IMG/VR virus record: IMGVR_UViG_3300001450_000384
Coordinates: 5 to 21,779 of that record
Length of the DNA: 21,775 bases
Source: a virus
Strand: one strand, 5' to 3'
Notes under the pieces: generated by a model
Told to the model about the DNA's origin: nothing
Database searches by the model: none
The model's input: the letters and a program-made list of their open reading frames with translations, nothing else
Translations under genes and position numbers: made by a program
Shown here: positions 7,717 through 16,638 of the stretch, piece by piece
Layout: each line of letters starts with the position of its first letter
Position numbering within the stretch: the first letter of the stretch is position 1

Positions 7717-10548
7717 ATGGCAAGATATGCAGCAGAAAGTCAGGGTTCAACTCCAGAATCTCCAAATCCTAATCAACCATTATCAGGAATAGATTCTGGA
7801 TTAGATACTAACATGTTGTTAGGAAATAATCGATATACAGCAAATCGTACTACTGAAGAAAATTTAGATGAATTTAATAGAGATCGTATTTTATTATCTA
7901 TTCTTCAAGATGAATTTCCAAGTGATGTATTTTACTCGCGAGGCAGATTAACACCAGGTTTAGAATCTGAACAAGCACGTGAGGCATTGAATCCTAATAG
8001 CCAAGAAAGAAAAAAAGAAAAAGTTTTTGCAAAAAGAAATCCGGGTGGAGTTGCTCAATTTGAAGCAAGAAAGGAGATATATGAAAAATATACATTGACA
8101 AAAGCATATCCTACTATTGATGAAGAAGATTTAGATGAAATTATAGATGAAGAATGGGATACATTTAAAGATCCAGTTGAAACTGAAGAAATTCCTATTG
8201 TCAAGCGTAAAAGAACAGGATTATTTTTAACCACATCTGATTTTAGGAAAGATGATGCGCATCATATGTATATTACTCAAGGACCACAAACTTTAGAAGC
8301 ATCAGATATTGATATAGAAGGTATATTTTGCGTATTTTATATATTAAATGGAAGGGCAAGGCCGTTACCTAATTATAAAACATTAGAAGTAATGTTAGCA
8401 GAACGTGGTTCTCGATATGATATTATAAGGACAGCATCATCAGGAGAAATTTCAGAATATGATATGAAATTGGATGGACAAGATACTCAAACTATATATG
8501 GAGCTGGTGATCCTGAATATGAAGGAGCAGAAGAATATAATTCAGCATATGCAGAATATTTGGGCAGAGCTATGCCTGACAGATCGCGTGAATGGAATGA
8601 TGAAATAAGATTTAGAAGTGGCTATCGACCTATCAGGCCATTTGTAAGAGATCCAGGAGATTATATCAAACCTGTTTCAATGAGAAGGTCAGGAGGAAGA
8701 ATACCCGAAGATGATGAAGGTAATCCATTACCAGCTGATATTCTTGCAGAACATGATCCAAATGATTATTATACAGATCAAGTTTTCTTGAGACAAACTT
8801 ATAGAGAACAAATGCGAGAACAATACGAAGGAAAGATAGTATTGAGCCGTTGGCCTGCGCCATATGACAATCCTAGTGAAGTAAGTGAAGATAACCCACC
8901 ACCAGGACCAACCGAATTAGCATCTGATCTAGAAGTTACTCAAGGTACTCAAATAAGGGCAGATGATTATGTTTCAGGTGTTAGATTTATGATGTTAGGA
9001 CATTGGAAACAAGTAAGATCAAATCCTGCCTTAAGATTATATGCAACTAAACAAGGTATAGACTTAGCAAGATATGAACCTCAACAAACAATTTCAGGAG
9101 CAGATGGCCAACCATTAGGATTTGATGAAGCATTTGAAGCAGGAGAAGGTAGATATGGACGAATAGGTTTAATAAATCTAATTAGAGAAGCTGGCGGTAT
9201 TGATGTATTAGAACATACAAATGATGATCCACATCCGGTCTGGATTACATTTCCTCAAATAGTAGAAGCAGATACAGATGGCATACCTGGTATGGATTTA
9301 ACTGAATATATTGAATATTTAGATTATTTTTCAAATGGAGGCAGGCCATTCGAAAATGAGTTTCTAGAACCATTTGAACCACCTGGATCAATAAAATATT
9401 ATAATCTAGAAGCATATCAAGATTTAGTCCGACAAGCTATTTTACAAGAACAAATTGATATTATTAAAGACCAGATAATGGAATTACTTCCATCATTAGC
9501 TGCAAAAACAGAGCAAATGAAAATTGAATTTGATTCATTACCAACTAATTATATTGACTATTCTAATAAGTTATTAGGAGACGGAGGGCCATTATATCAA
9601 ATTTTCTTTTCAAAAAATGGTAAATGGAAATATAAGAAAAAAAGAGGATGGCCACAGAAAGATATAAAAACTAAAGATGATAGTAAAGCATTCTTTACAT
9701 TATTAAAACGATTACATAGATTTAGAGCAAATCTAAATGAAGATGAAGAAAATAACATTGTTAAAAAGGATAATCATAAATGGATGAGATCTGTTGCAAG
9801 GGATAAATTTGCAAGCTGGATGAATCAAGGAGGAGGATTTGATTCAAGCAATTATCCAGTCGAAGGACCATTAGCACCTGAAATACAAAAAGCAAGAGAT
9901 GCGGCGGATAATGCATTTACAAGTTTTAGTTTACAACCTGTTGCATTATCAATATCATTTGCGGCTACATTAGCACTTGCAAGTCCTATAGGATTTATAG
10001 CAGGTATTACATTTGCTATAGTAGATGTATTAATGGGGCAAGTAGAAGATGGAAAATACATATATCCTCCATGGAGATTTATGAAAGATAATTGGTATGT
10101 TAAATCATGTATATATCGAGGTAATGAAGAAAAAATGAATGATTTATTTTCTCGTTGTGCCCAAGCTGATGCATATATGCCATGGCTGAGAGAAACAATA
10201 AATAAATTAAATGGTCAAATGTTTATGATAGATGAGATGATAACATTGGCAGATGATGTAACAGAATTTGAAAGAATATTTGACGGATTATTAGCAATGC
10301 AAAATTTATTTACAGTTCTTGAAACAGGTGGATTGTTAGATTATGTACATGACTTACGAAGTGAGATAGATGGATTCGTTTCAGATCAATTGAAAAGACA
10401 ATATAATGCAATTCAATATATTAGAAAAAAATGCCATCATAAAGTAGGAAATAAAAAGAAATTTTTTATTGTCTGGCCAAGAGGACCACAAGAAGTTTTA
10501 AATGAATACGTCCCTGGTTTAACATTTGATAATTATTTGAGAACGTAG
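7717..10548 (+). CDS. Large baseplate-region structural protein, unknown, with hydrophobic segment
   Basis: The 943-residue protein has no family that I can name. The N-terminal part is highly acidic (EEDLDEIIDEEWD about residue 138). The middle contains YVSGVRFMMLGHWKQVRSNP and a Pro/Asp-rich stretch (DNPPPGPTE). The second half is helical, including LVRQAILQEQIDIIKDQIME and a helical bundle near the C-terminus (MIDEMITLADDVTEFERIF). About residues 743-775 form a hydrophobic Ala/Ile/Leu run broken by Pro and Gly (SFAATLALASPIGFIAGI), unusual for a soluble wedge protein. It may be a buried helical hairpin or a membrane-active element. AAGGTGG lies just before the ATG, which is one base after the preceding stop. 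Size and place recall T4 gp7 (1032 residues), but the following gene carries better evidence for that role. Confidence 0.8.
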   Translation: MARYAAESQGSTPESPNPNQPLSGIDSGLDTNMLLGNNRYTANRTTEENLDEFNRDRILLSILQDEFPSDVFYSRGRLTPGLESEQAREALNPNSQERKKEKVFAKRNPGGVAQFEARKEIYEKYTLTKAYPTIDEEDLDEIIDEEWDTFKDPVETEEIPIVKRKRTGLFLTTSDFRKDDAHHMYITQGPQTLEASDIDIEGIFCVFYILNGRARPLPNYKTLEVMLAERGSRYDIIRTASSGEISEYDMKLDGQDTQTIYGAGDPEYEGAEEYNSAYAEYLGRAMPDRSREWNDEIRFRSGYRPIRPFVRDPGDYIKPVSMRRSGGRIPEDDEGNPLPADILAEHDPNDYYTDQVFLRQTYREQMREQYEGKIVLSRWPAPYDNPSEVSEDNPPPGPTELASDLEVTQGTQIRADDYVSGVRFMMLGHWKQVRSNPALRLYATKQGIDLARYEPQQTISGADGQPLGFDEAFEAGEGRYGRIGLINLIREAGGIDVLEHTNDDPHPVWITFPQIVEADTDGIPGMDLTEYIEYLDYFSNGGRPFENEFLEPFEPPGSIKYYNLEAYQDLVRQAILQEQIDIIKDQIMELLPSLAAKTEQMKIEFDSLPTNYIDYSNKLLGDGGPLYQIFFSKNGKWKYKKKRGWPQKDIKTKDDSKAFFTLLKRLHRFRANLNEDEENNIVKKDNHKWMRSVARDKFASWMNQGGGFDSSNYPVEGPLAPEIQKARDAADNAFTSFSLQPVALSISFAATLALASPIGFIAGITFAIVDVLMGQVEDGKYIYPPWRFMKDNWYVKSCIYRGNEEKMNDLFSRCAQADAYMPWLRETINKLNGQMFMIDEMITLADDVTEFERIFDGLLAMQNLFTVLETGGLLDYVHDLRSEIDGFVSDQLKRQYNAIQYIRKKCHHKVGNKKKFFIVWPRGPQEVLNEYVPGLTFDNYLRT

Positions 10549-10550
10549 TT

Positions 10551-13500
10551 ATGCCTATACAAAGATTTTCCAATCAAGAAGAAATTATTAAGACAAGAGG
10601 TAAGGTCCGCGGACTAACCTGGAGATCAGAAGATATACCACTTTTACAACTTGGTACAAAAAATATATCTCCATCAGAAAAGCCAATAGTAGAAGTCCAT
10701 GTATATGCACCAGGTGAAGGTGGAAAATATTTAAATGGCGGCGTTATTAATGATGAAAATTTTGACATTTCAAAAGATGAATTATTTATAGATTGGTCAA
10801 CGGCGTTTAGAGAAACATTTGATATTGAACGTGGACTTTTTGAAGTAGGTATAAATGTACATAAAAATATATTAGGTAGTGATGATTCACCTCCATTATT
10901 TATTCAATCAATTTCTCCAGATAGGCGTGAATTACATATTAAAGTGGTTCCTGGATATAATTTAGATTTAGATAGTTACTTAGATGCATTTGGAGAAGAA
11001 TCACGATTAGAAACAATATACGAAACTGTTTTAGATAATAATGGAAACGAAATTTTAGTATATGATGATAATGGTAATCCAACTCCTAAAGCAACTGTAG
11101 AAAGACCTTTATCAGATGATATATCATTAAATTTTGGCGGTAATATGATCTATAGAATCATAAACCAAAAAGATTGGAATGAAGAAAATGATTTTGTAGT
11201 TAGATTATATCAACCATTAGCTCCAAGCATTAAGGTAAAGGATCTATTCTGGATTGTTGAAGAATTAAGTGATACATATTTTGATAATATTAATATTAAA
11301 GGTCCTCAGGCAATAGATATTAATAAAAAGAAATTAAGAGGACCAAACTTAAATGCAAATGCTCAATACGGTACTATTACAGAAACTGATTTTAGAAATT
11401 GGAATCAATTATTAGATGCCAATGCTTCTGTGTCACAACAAATAGTTGATAATATATTTTCTGGATCATTAGAAGGTGAAAAACTGGGAATAGATTATAC
11501 CGGACTTGACAATTTTGTGCATTTTTCATCTGCTAGAGATAGAGTTGATAACTTTTATTATAAATTACAAAGAGTAGAGTTTTTTGATGATAGATTAAAA
11601 ATTCTTGAAGATGCGACCGGAACTGATTCGACTGCCCTTCAAGGAAATATTGCTCAAACAACAAAACAAAAAGATCAAGTTATAGGTTCATTTGATGGAT
11701 TTGAAAGATGGTTATATAATGAACGTACTGCGAGTTTATCTACACATGGAGTATCTGGTTCCTTTGTAGGAGCTCAAGGATATACTTTACGTCCATGGCC
11801 TAAATTTTTAACTAGTGGTGTATCTACAAATCATCATTCAACATCAAGTTTAGGATTAGCATGGATAGATGGATTTAGAGACACCGCATCTTTATATGAC
11901 GTGCATAATGAAAGTTCGCTTGCAAAGACAATACCAGAACATATTAGATTAGATAATAATAATTCTCAATATGAATTATTTGTTAACATGGTAGGACAAC
12001 ATTATGACATTTTATATTCATATATTAATAATTTAACAAAAATTTATTATCCGGAAGAACAACCTAAATTAGGACAAAGTAAAGATGTAATGTATCAAGC
12101 TACAGAAGCATTAGGTTGGAGATTAATTAACGGAAAGCAAGGAACGTCATTATGGCAATATAAGTTAGGTGTTGACTCCGGATCTGGTGCATACTTACAA
12201 ACAGGTTCATTGTTTTCTAAAACTGATGAAGAAATAACAACAGAGGTATGGCGTAGGATATTCAATAATCTACCTTATTTACTTAAAACTAAAGGGACTA
12301 CGCGGGGTATTAAAGCATTGATGAATACATATGGTATTCCTCAGACTTTGCTTTCTATTAGAGAATATGGAGGACCAAAGGTTGGTGAAGAAGCTCCAAC
12401 ATTAATTGAAGATAGATTTACATATGCATTACAATTTGCAAGTAGTTCAACTACACATGTTCCAATTAACAATGTTACATCTTCACTATATCCATCTGGT
12501 TCATATGTTGTATATCAAGATGGCCAGTATTCATCAAGTTTAACTGAGTCCATAAGTCCTACATCTGGCGTTGAAAGATCATGGGGTATTCAAAGAGGTC
12601 AAACTCCTGCCATGACACGAGAATTTAGATTTAAGCCTGCAAAAAAGGCAAACATGTTATTGTTATCTAGATATAATCCATCAGGACAAGCTTCATTCCA
12701 TTTGGCACTCCAGCATACTGCATCATTTTCAGGATCTAATCAATGGGGAAGAGTATTTTTCTGTCTAGGACAATCTGGTGAAAATGATCTACCGCAAGTT
12801 GATAATGGCGATTTTGGTAATTCGGCAACAGATCATAAAGCTCCAATGACGGCATCAACTGATTATCTACCAATATTTGATGGAGATTTTTGGAATATAA
12901 GACTTTATTTTGAACCAACGTCAAGTAATATAGGAGGCACTGGAACGGCTGATAATAAAAGTTATATTAATAGATTAGTTCCATTTAATGATTTATATAC
13001 TGATTCAAATAGGAAAAATTTTAATGCAGTAAATAATTCATCAGTACAATATCGAGTTGAATGTCAGAGAGCATCTGATTATATTAAAGGTAAAGTTGTA
13101 CATTCTTCAAGTTTAATAATAGTACCTGAATCAGAAACGCATAATGAAGCATGGGCTCCTGATTTCACTGCTGATCCAGGAGATGGAGATGGTGATTCAC
13201 ATATTTACATTGGAGGAAATAATCGTGGAATACTAAGAAATTTTTCAGTACTTGGAGGTGCAACTCCATGGAATAATTTAGCCGGTACTCAAGGTGTTGG
13301 ACAATATACATTCCATTTCTTTAATGGAACATTGACAGGATCTGGACCAACAGATTATAATGAATTTTCTCTTTCATCATCATTTGCAAGACCAGGTATA
13401 GGAATGTTTACAGGATCAATGCAAGAATATAGAGAATGGTTAGAAGTATTTGATAAGCGAACATTTGATCTGCATACATTGAATCCAACATCATATGTAT

Positions 13501-15911
13501 CAGGTTTATCACCAACATCATCATATGATACATTGATAAGACATTATCCTTTTGGAACAGATTTATATGCAGTTGATCATAATGAAACAAAATATATGCA
13601 CTTGACATCAAGTCATCCAGCGCAAACATTTAGAGATTTTTCTATTGATTTAGCATTATCATCATCAGATACAAATGTATCTACTACATTTGCAACAGCG
13701 TCTGGATTTCCTGCTCCATTTAATTTACAGAGAGGGCATTATACACCAGTAGAAGAAACATATTTTGTACAAGGAGTTTCATTAGGAGGATCTTTACCTA
13801 AATCACAAAAAATAAGATTAGAGGATAATAAATTGATAAGAAGATTATCTCCTCAATCTAGAGCTGAGCGATCTAGTTTTGATTTAGCACCAGTTGATAC
13901 AAATAAGTTAGGATTATTCTATTCTGCGGCTGATCAAATAAACAAAGAAATTTTCAATCATATTGGAGATGTAGAATTAGATGATTTTGTAGGAGATCCA
14001 AATGATGAGTTTGAAACTGATTATCCAAATTTATTACATTTTTCAAAAGAATATTGGAAAAAATATTCTGATAAAAATGATATAAATGCATTCATGAGAG
14101 TTTTTTCTCAATTTGACTTTTCATTGTTTGAACAAATGAAACAATTAATTCCAGAACGAGTAGATGAAGCGATGGGATTATTAGTTGAACCAGCTGCTTT
14201 AGAAAGATCAAAAGTACGACTTACTAGTTTACCTGTCATAGAAAAACCATTTTATGATGGATTTATAGCAGATCCATCACCTACAATGAGTGGACTTATA
14301 CAGCCATTATCTGCAAGTATAAAACAATCACCTAATGTAGTTGCAAGCCAAGTCTATCATGTATCAAGAAGTGGATATGTTGATTTTGGAAATTATGTCG
14401 GACCAATTGAATTATTTAATGCATCCGGGGCAATGGATTATACTCAAATAGCAGAATATGCATTAGATGCATTACCAGAAGGATCATCATCAGTGATTGC
14501 AAATTATGTATTTCCAAATCCTGGAGCTAATAGATCTGGTTGGACAAATCTACATAATAGAGCTGATGAACCAAATTCATTATCACCAGGTGGTGATGAT
14601 CATGTAGTTAATAGTATACCATTATTATCAGAACAATATCCACCTGGAATAGAAGCAGCACAATCTGCTCAACAACATACTACAACTATTAAAGTTGATG
14701 GTGTCGGATCTATACTTAGACCAAAGTCAGATTTTTTACGTGTACAGGTAAATACTTACAATGAATTTGATACTATACGAGATTTCAAAGTCAATGTTAG
14801 ATTTGCAGCTCAGACAGGTTCAACAGGACAAATACCATCATCGTCTAGATTTAGTGGTAGATTAATAGAAACAGAAGGAAATTTGCATGGCCAACTTAAA
14901 CAATTTTTGACATTCTTTAGTTTTCATGATCCAGAAATATCAGGAACACCTGGCCTGGGTTCTGGTTCTTATTATTTCCGAAATGCAGGTGGAGGTACTG
15001 GTATAACATTAGGAGATGTATTTGGAGGAACAGGAACAGTGCCTAATGATGGTATGATGTCTCATGGACATGCAGTCATGCCAGTATTTTATAATGAACA
15101 TGCTGGTTCTGGTGCAGGACCTGCAGAGATAGTCGGTAATAAGCAAGGATCTGTCTATAGAGCTAATTCAGATCTACCAACAAATATTGAACATACAAGA
15201 GGAATGAGTGCTGCAGCAAAAGATTTAACAGCATTTGATGTAAGAACTTTTGAGTTCTGGAAAGAATCGACAACAGGTATAGGAGTTGTGCCAAATGGTG
15301 ATTCAATAATTGCTAAAAATTTAAGATATCCATTACATCAAGAATTTGAATTTAAAAATGTACATATAAGACCAAGAACAAACTTAACATTTGAATTGTT
15401 TGTAGATAATCCATTAATGTTAATACCTGGTGCAGGAAATAAACATACTCATGAAGATGGAGCAGGGCAATTAACAGCAAGTCTAGATGCTGTAATGGTC
15501 GATTTTAAAATGAAAAAGATTTTACATGATCCAATATTTGTACAAGTTTTAGATCAAAGACCAAGTCCTAAGTTTGATAAATATGATTTCACATATAATA
15601 CTGGTTCGGCAGTGTCAAAAGTAGGAAAAGATCGAGAAAGATTTATTAGCCAATCTATAGGAGGATATCCAGGATTATTTCAAACTAGATTTTCAAGACC
15701 AGCTGATTATCAAGATGATCAATTTATAATGACAGAAAATTTAAGATATGATGGATGTAAATTGGTAGGTCCTGGTATAAATTCTGTAACAGAAATAGCT
15801 GCCATTGATAACAGACCAGTTATAGAAGTATATGGTGTTAATCCAAATCAATTAATTTATACTGATATACCAACTAATGAAAGTAGAGGAGGTAATTTAA
15901 TAGTTAGATAG
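10551..15911 (+). CDS. Giant baseplate/tail protein with P2 gpI-like segment and LamG-like domain
   Basis: The 1786-residue protein appears modular. Residues 1-150 form a beta module (ELFIDWSTAFRETFDIERGL, FIQSISPDRRELHI). Residues about 480-605 include the run GWRLINGKQGTSLW, EVWRRIFNNLPYLLKTKGTT, RGIKALMNTYGIP and REYGG. This order (Trp, Arg-Arg-Ile, Lys-Gly-Thr, Gly-x-Pro, Glu-x-Gly) is like the phage P2 tail protein I family, the gp7 counterpart of simpler baseplates. A concanavalin/LamG-like domain spans about 690-985 (REFRFKPAKKANMLLLSR, DGDFWNIRLYFE, IYIGG, GSMQEYREWLEVF). Residues about 1180-1225 carry FDFSLFEQMKQLIPERVDEA and PAALERSKV. The remainder is beta-rich and Ser/Gly-rich. 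It starts 2 bases after the preceding stop with only a weak ribosome-binding site. The domain calls are by eye. Confidence 0.8.
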   Translation: MPIQRFSNQEEIIKTRGKVRGLTWRSEDIPLLQLGTKNISPSEKPIVEVHVYAPGEGGKYLNGGVINDENFDISKDELFIDWSTAFRETFDIERGLFEVGINVHKNILGSDDSPPLFIQSISPDRRELHIKVVPGYNLDLDSYLDAFGEESRLETIYETVLDNNGNEILVYDDNGNPTPKATVERPLSDDISLNFGGNMIYRIINQKDWNEENDFVVRLYQPLAPSIKVKDLFWIVEELSDTYFDNINIKGPQAIDINKKKLRGPNLNANAQYGTITETDFRNWNQLLDANASVSQQIVDNIFSGSLEGEKLGIDYTGLDNFVHFSSARDRVDNFYYKLQRVEFFDDRLKILEDATGTDSTALQGNIAQTTKQKDQVIGSFDGFERWLYNERTASLSTHGVSGSFVGAQGYTLRPWPKFLTSGVSTNHHSTSSLGLAWIDGFRDTASLYDVHNESSLAKTIPEHIRLDNNNSQYELFVNMVGQHYDILYSYINNLTKIYYPEEQPKLGQSKDVMYQATEALGWRLINGKQGTSLWQYKLGVDSGSGAYLQTGSLFSKTDEEITTEVWRRIFNNLPYLLKTKGTTRGIKALMNTYGIPQTLLSIREYGGPKVGEEAPTLIEDRFTYALQFASSSTTHVPINNVTSSLYPSGSYVVYQDGQYSSSLTESISPTSGVERSWGIQRGQTPAMTREFRFKPAKKANMLLLSRYNPSGQASFHLALQHTASFSGSNQWGRVFFCLGQSGENDLPQVDNGDFGNSATDHKAPMTASTDYLPIFDGDFWNIRLYFEPTSSNIGGTGTADNKSYINRLVPFNDLYTDSNRKNFNAVNNSSVQYRVECQRASDYIKGKVVHSSSLIIVPESETHNEAWAPDFTADPGDGDGDSHIYIGGNNRGILRNFSVLGGATPWNNLAGTQGVGQYTFHFFNGTLTGSGPTDYNEFSLSSSFARPGIGMFTGSMQEYREWLEVFDKRTFDLHTLNPTSYVSGLSPTSSYDTLIRHYPFGTDLYAVDHNETKYMHLTSSHPAQTFRDFSIDLALSSSDTNVSTTFATASGFPAPFNLQRGHYTPVEETYFVQGVSLGGSLPKSQKIRLEDNKLIRRLSPQSRAERSSFDLAPVDTNKLGLFYSAADQINKEIFNHIGDVELDDFVGDPNDEFETDYPNLLHFSKEYWKKYSDKNDINAFMRVFSQFDFSLFEQMKQLIPERVDEAMGLLVEPAALERSKVRLTSLPVIEKPFYDGFIADPSPTMSGLIQPLSASIKQSPNVVASQVYHVSRSGYVDFGNYVGPIELFNASGAMDYTQIAEYALDALPEGSSSVIANYVFPNPGANRSGWTNLHNRADEPNSLSPGGDDHVVNSIPLLSEQYPPGIEAAQSAQQHTTTIKVDGVGSILRPKSDFLRVQVNTYNEFDTIRDFKVNVRFAAQTGSTGQIPSSSRFSGRLIETEGNLHGQLKQFLTFFSFHDPEISGTPGLGSGSYYFRNAGGGTGITLGDVFGGTGTVPNDGMMSHGHAVMPVFYNEHAGSGAGPAEIVGNKQGSVYRANSDLPTNIEHTRGMSAAAKDLTAFDVRTFEFWKESTTGIGVVPNGDSIIAKNLRYPLHQEFEFKNVHIRPRTNLTFELFVDNPLMLIPGAGNKHTHEDGAGQLTASLDAVMVDFKMKKILHDPIFVQVLDQRPSPKFDKYDFTYNTGSAVSKVGKDRERFISQSIGGYPGLFQTRFSRPADYQDDQFIMTENLRYDGCKLVGPGINSVTEIAAIDNRPVIEVYGVNPNQLIYTDIPTNESRGGNLIVR

Positions 15912-15929
15912 TGATTTTAAAAGATACGC

Positions 15930-15950
15930 ATATTTATTAAAAAGAAGGGA
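15930..15950 (+). promoter_or_regulatory. Candidate late promoter/leader motif ahead of 15956
   Basis: ATATTTATTAAAAAG followed by GAAGGGA lies in the 44-base gap after the giant gene and ends 5 bases before the ATG. It matches the motif ahead of 1777, 3577 and 20160. Confidence 0.4.
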
Positions 15951-15955
15951 ATACT

Positions 15956-16612
15956 ATGGGATATTTAAATAATGCAACAATAACAGTAGATGCAATTCTT
16001 ACCAAAAAAGGTAGAGAATTATTAGCAAGGGGTAGAGATGAGTTTCGAATTACTCAATTTGCCTTAGCAGATGATGAAATAGATTATGATTTATATAATC
16101 CTGATCATCCATTGGGTACAGCATTTTACGGTGCGGCAATAGAAAATATGCCAATAGTAGAAGCAATTCCAGATGAAACACAAATGATGAAATATAAATT
16201 AGTTACATTACCAAAAGGAACTGCACGTATCCCAGTAGTAAGAGTGGCACAAACATCTATAGAATTAGAAGCAAATGAAAGTACAGTAATTAGACCAAAT
16301 ACAGTTAACTTCAGTGGAGGTAATAGAAGATTTGGATATACAGCAATTTTATCTGATTCAGATGTATGTGACATAGTCGCAACCAGAAGAGCTGGTGCAT
16401 CGGCTGCATCAATTCCGCAGTTCATCGGAGATTCAGAAGCAGCTCAAAGTATTACAGTATCTGGAATGGAATTTGAAATTACAGGTAAAGAGCATTTAAA
16501 TGCAGATAGACAAGCAACATTATTAATAATTGGTAATGAAACAGGTGGAAGAACAACTGTAAATATAACGGTCAGAAAAGTTGAAGTAACAACAGTAGGA
16601 ATGGCTAGATAA
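15956..16612 (+). CDS. Structural protein with MGYLNNATITVDAILTKKGR start, unknown function
   Basis: The 218-residue protein opens with MGYLNNATITVDAILTKKGR and ELLARGRDEFRITQFALADDE. I recall this N-terminus from virion structural proteins of uncultured marine phages, where its role is not established. The C-terminal half is beta-rich (IPVVRVAQTSIELEANES, then EAAQSITVSGMEFEITG and TLLIIGNETGGRTTVNIT), consistent with an Ig-like sandwich. Two downstream structural genes follow in the same direction after 26 and 19 bases, so it is probably part of a tail or baseplate-periphery set. It has a clear GAAGGGA ribosome-binding site. No signal peptide or catalytic motif is visible. Confidence 0.75.
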   Translation: MGYLNNATITVDAILTKKGRELLARGRDEFRITQFALADDEIDYDLYNPDHPLGTAFYGAAIENMPIVEAIPDETQMMKYKLVTLPKGTARIPVVRVAQTSIELEANESTVIRPNTVNFSGGNRRFGYTAILSDSDVCDIVATRRAGASAASIPQFIGDSEAAQSITVSGMEFEITGKEHLNADRQATLLIIGNETGGRTTVNITVRKVEVTTVGMAR

Positions 16613-16638
16613 TTGAAATTTAAAAGGTAGAAAAAATT

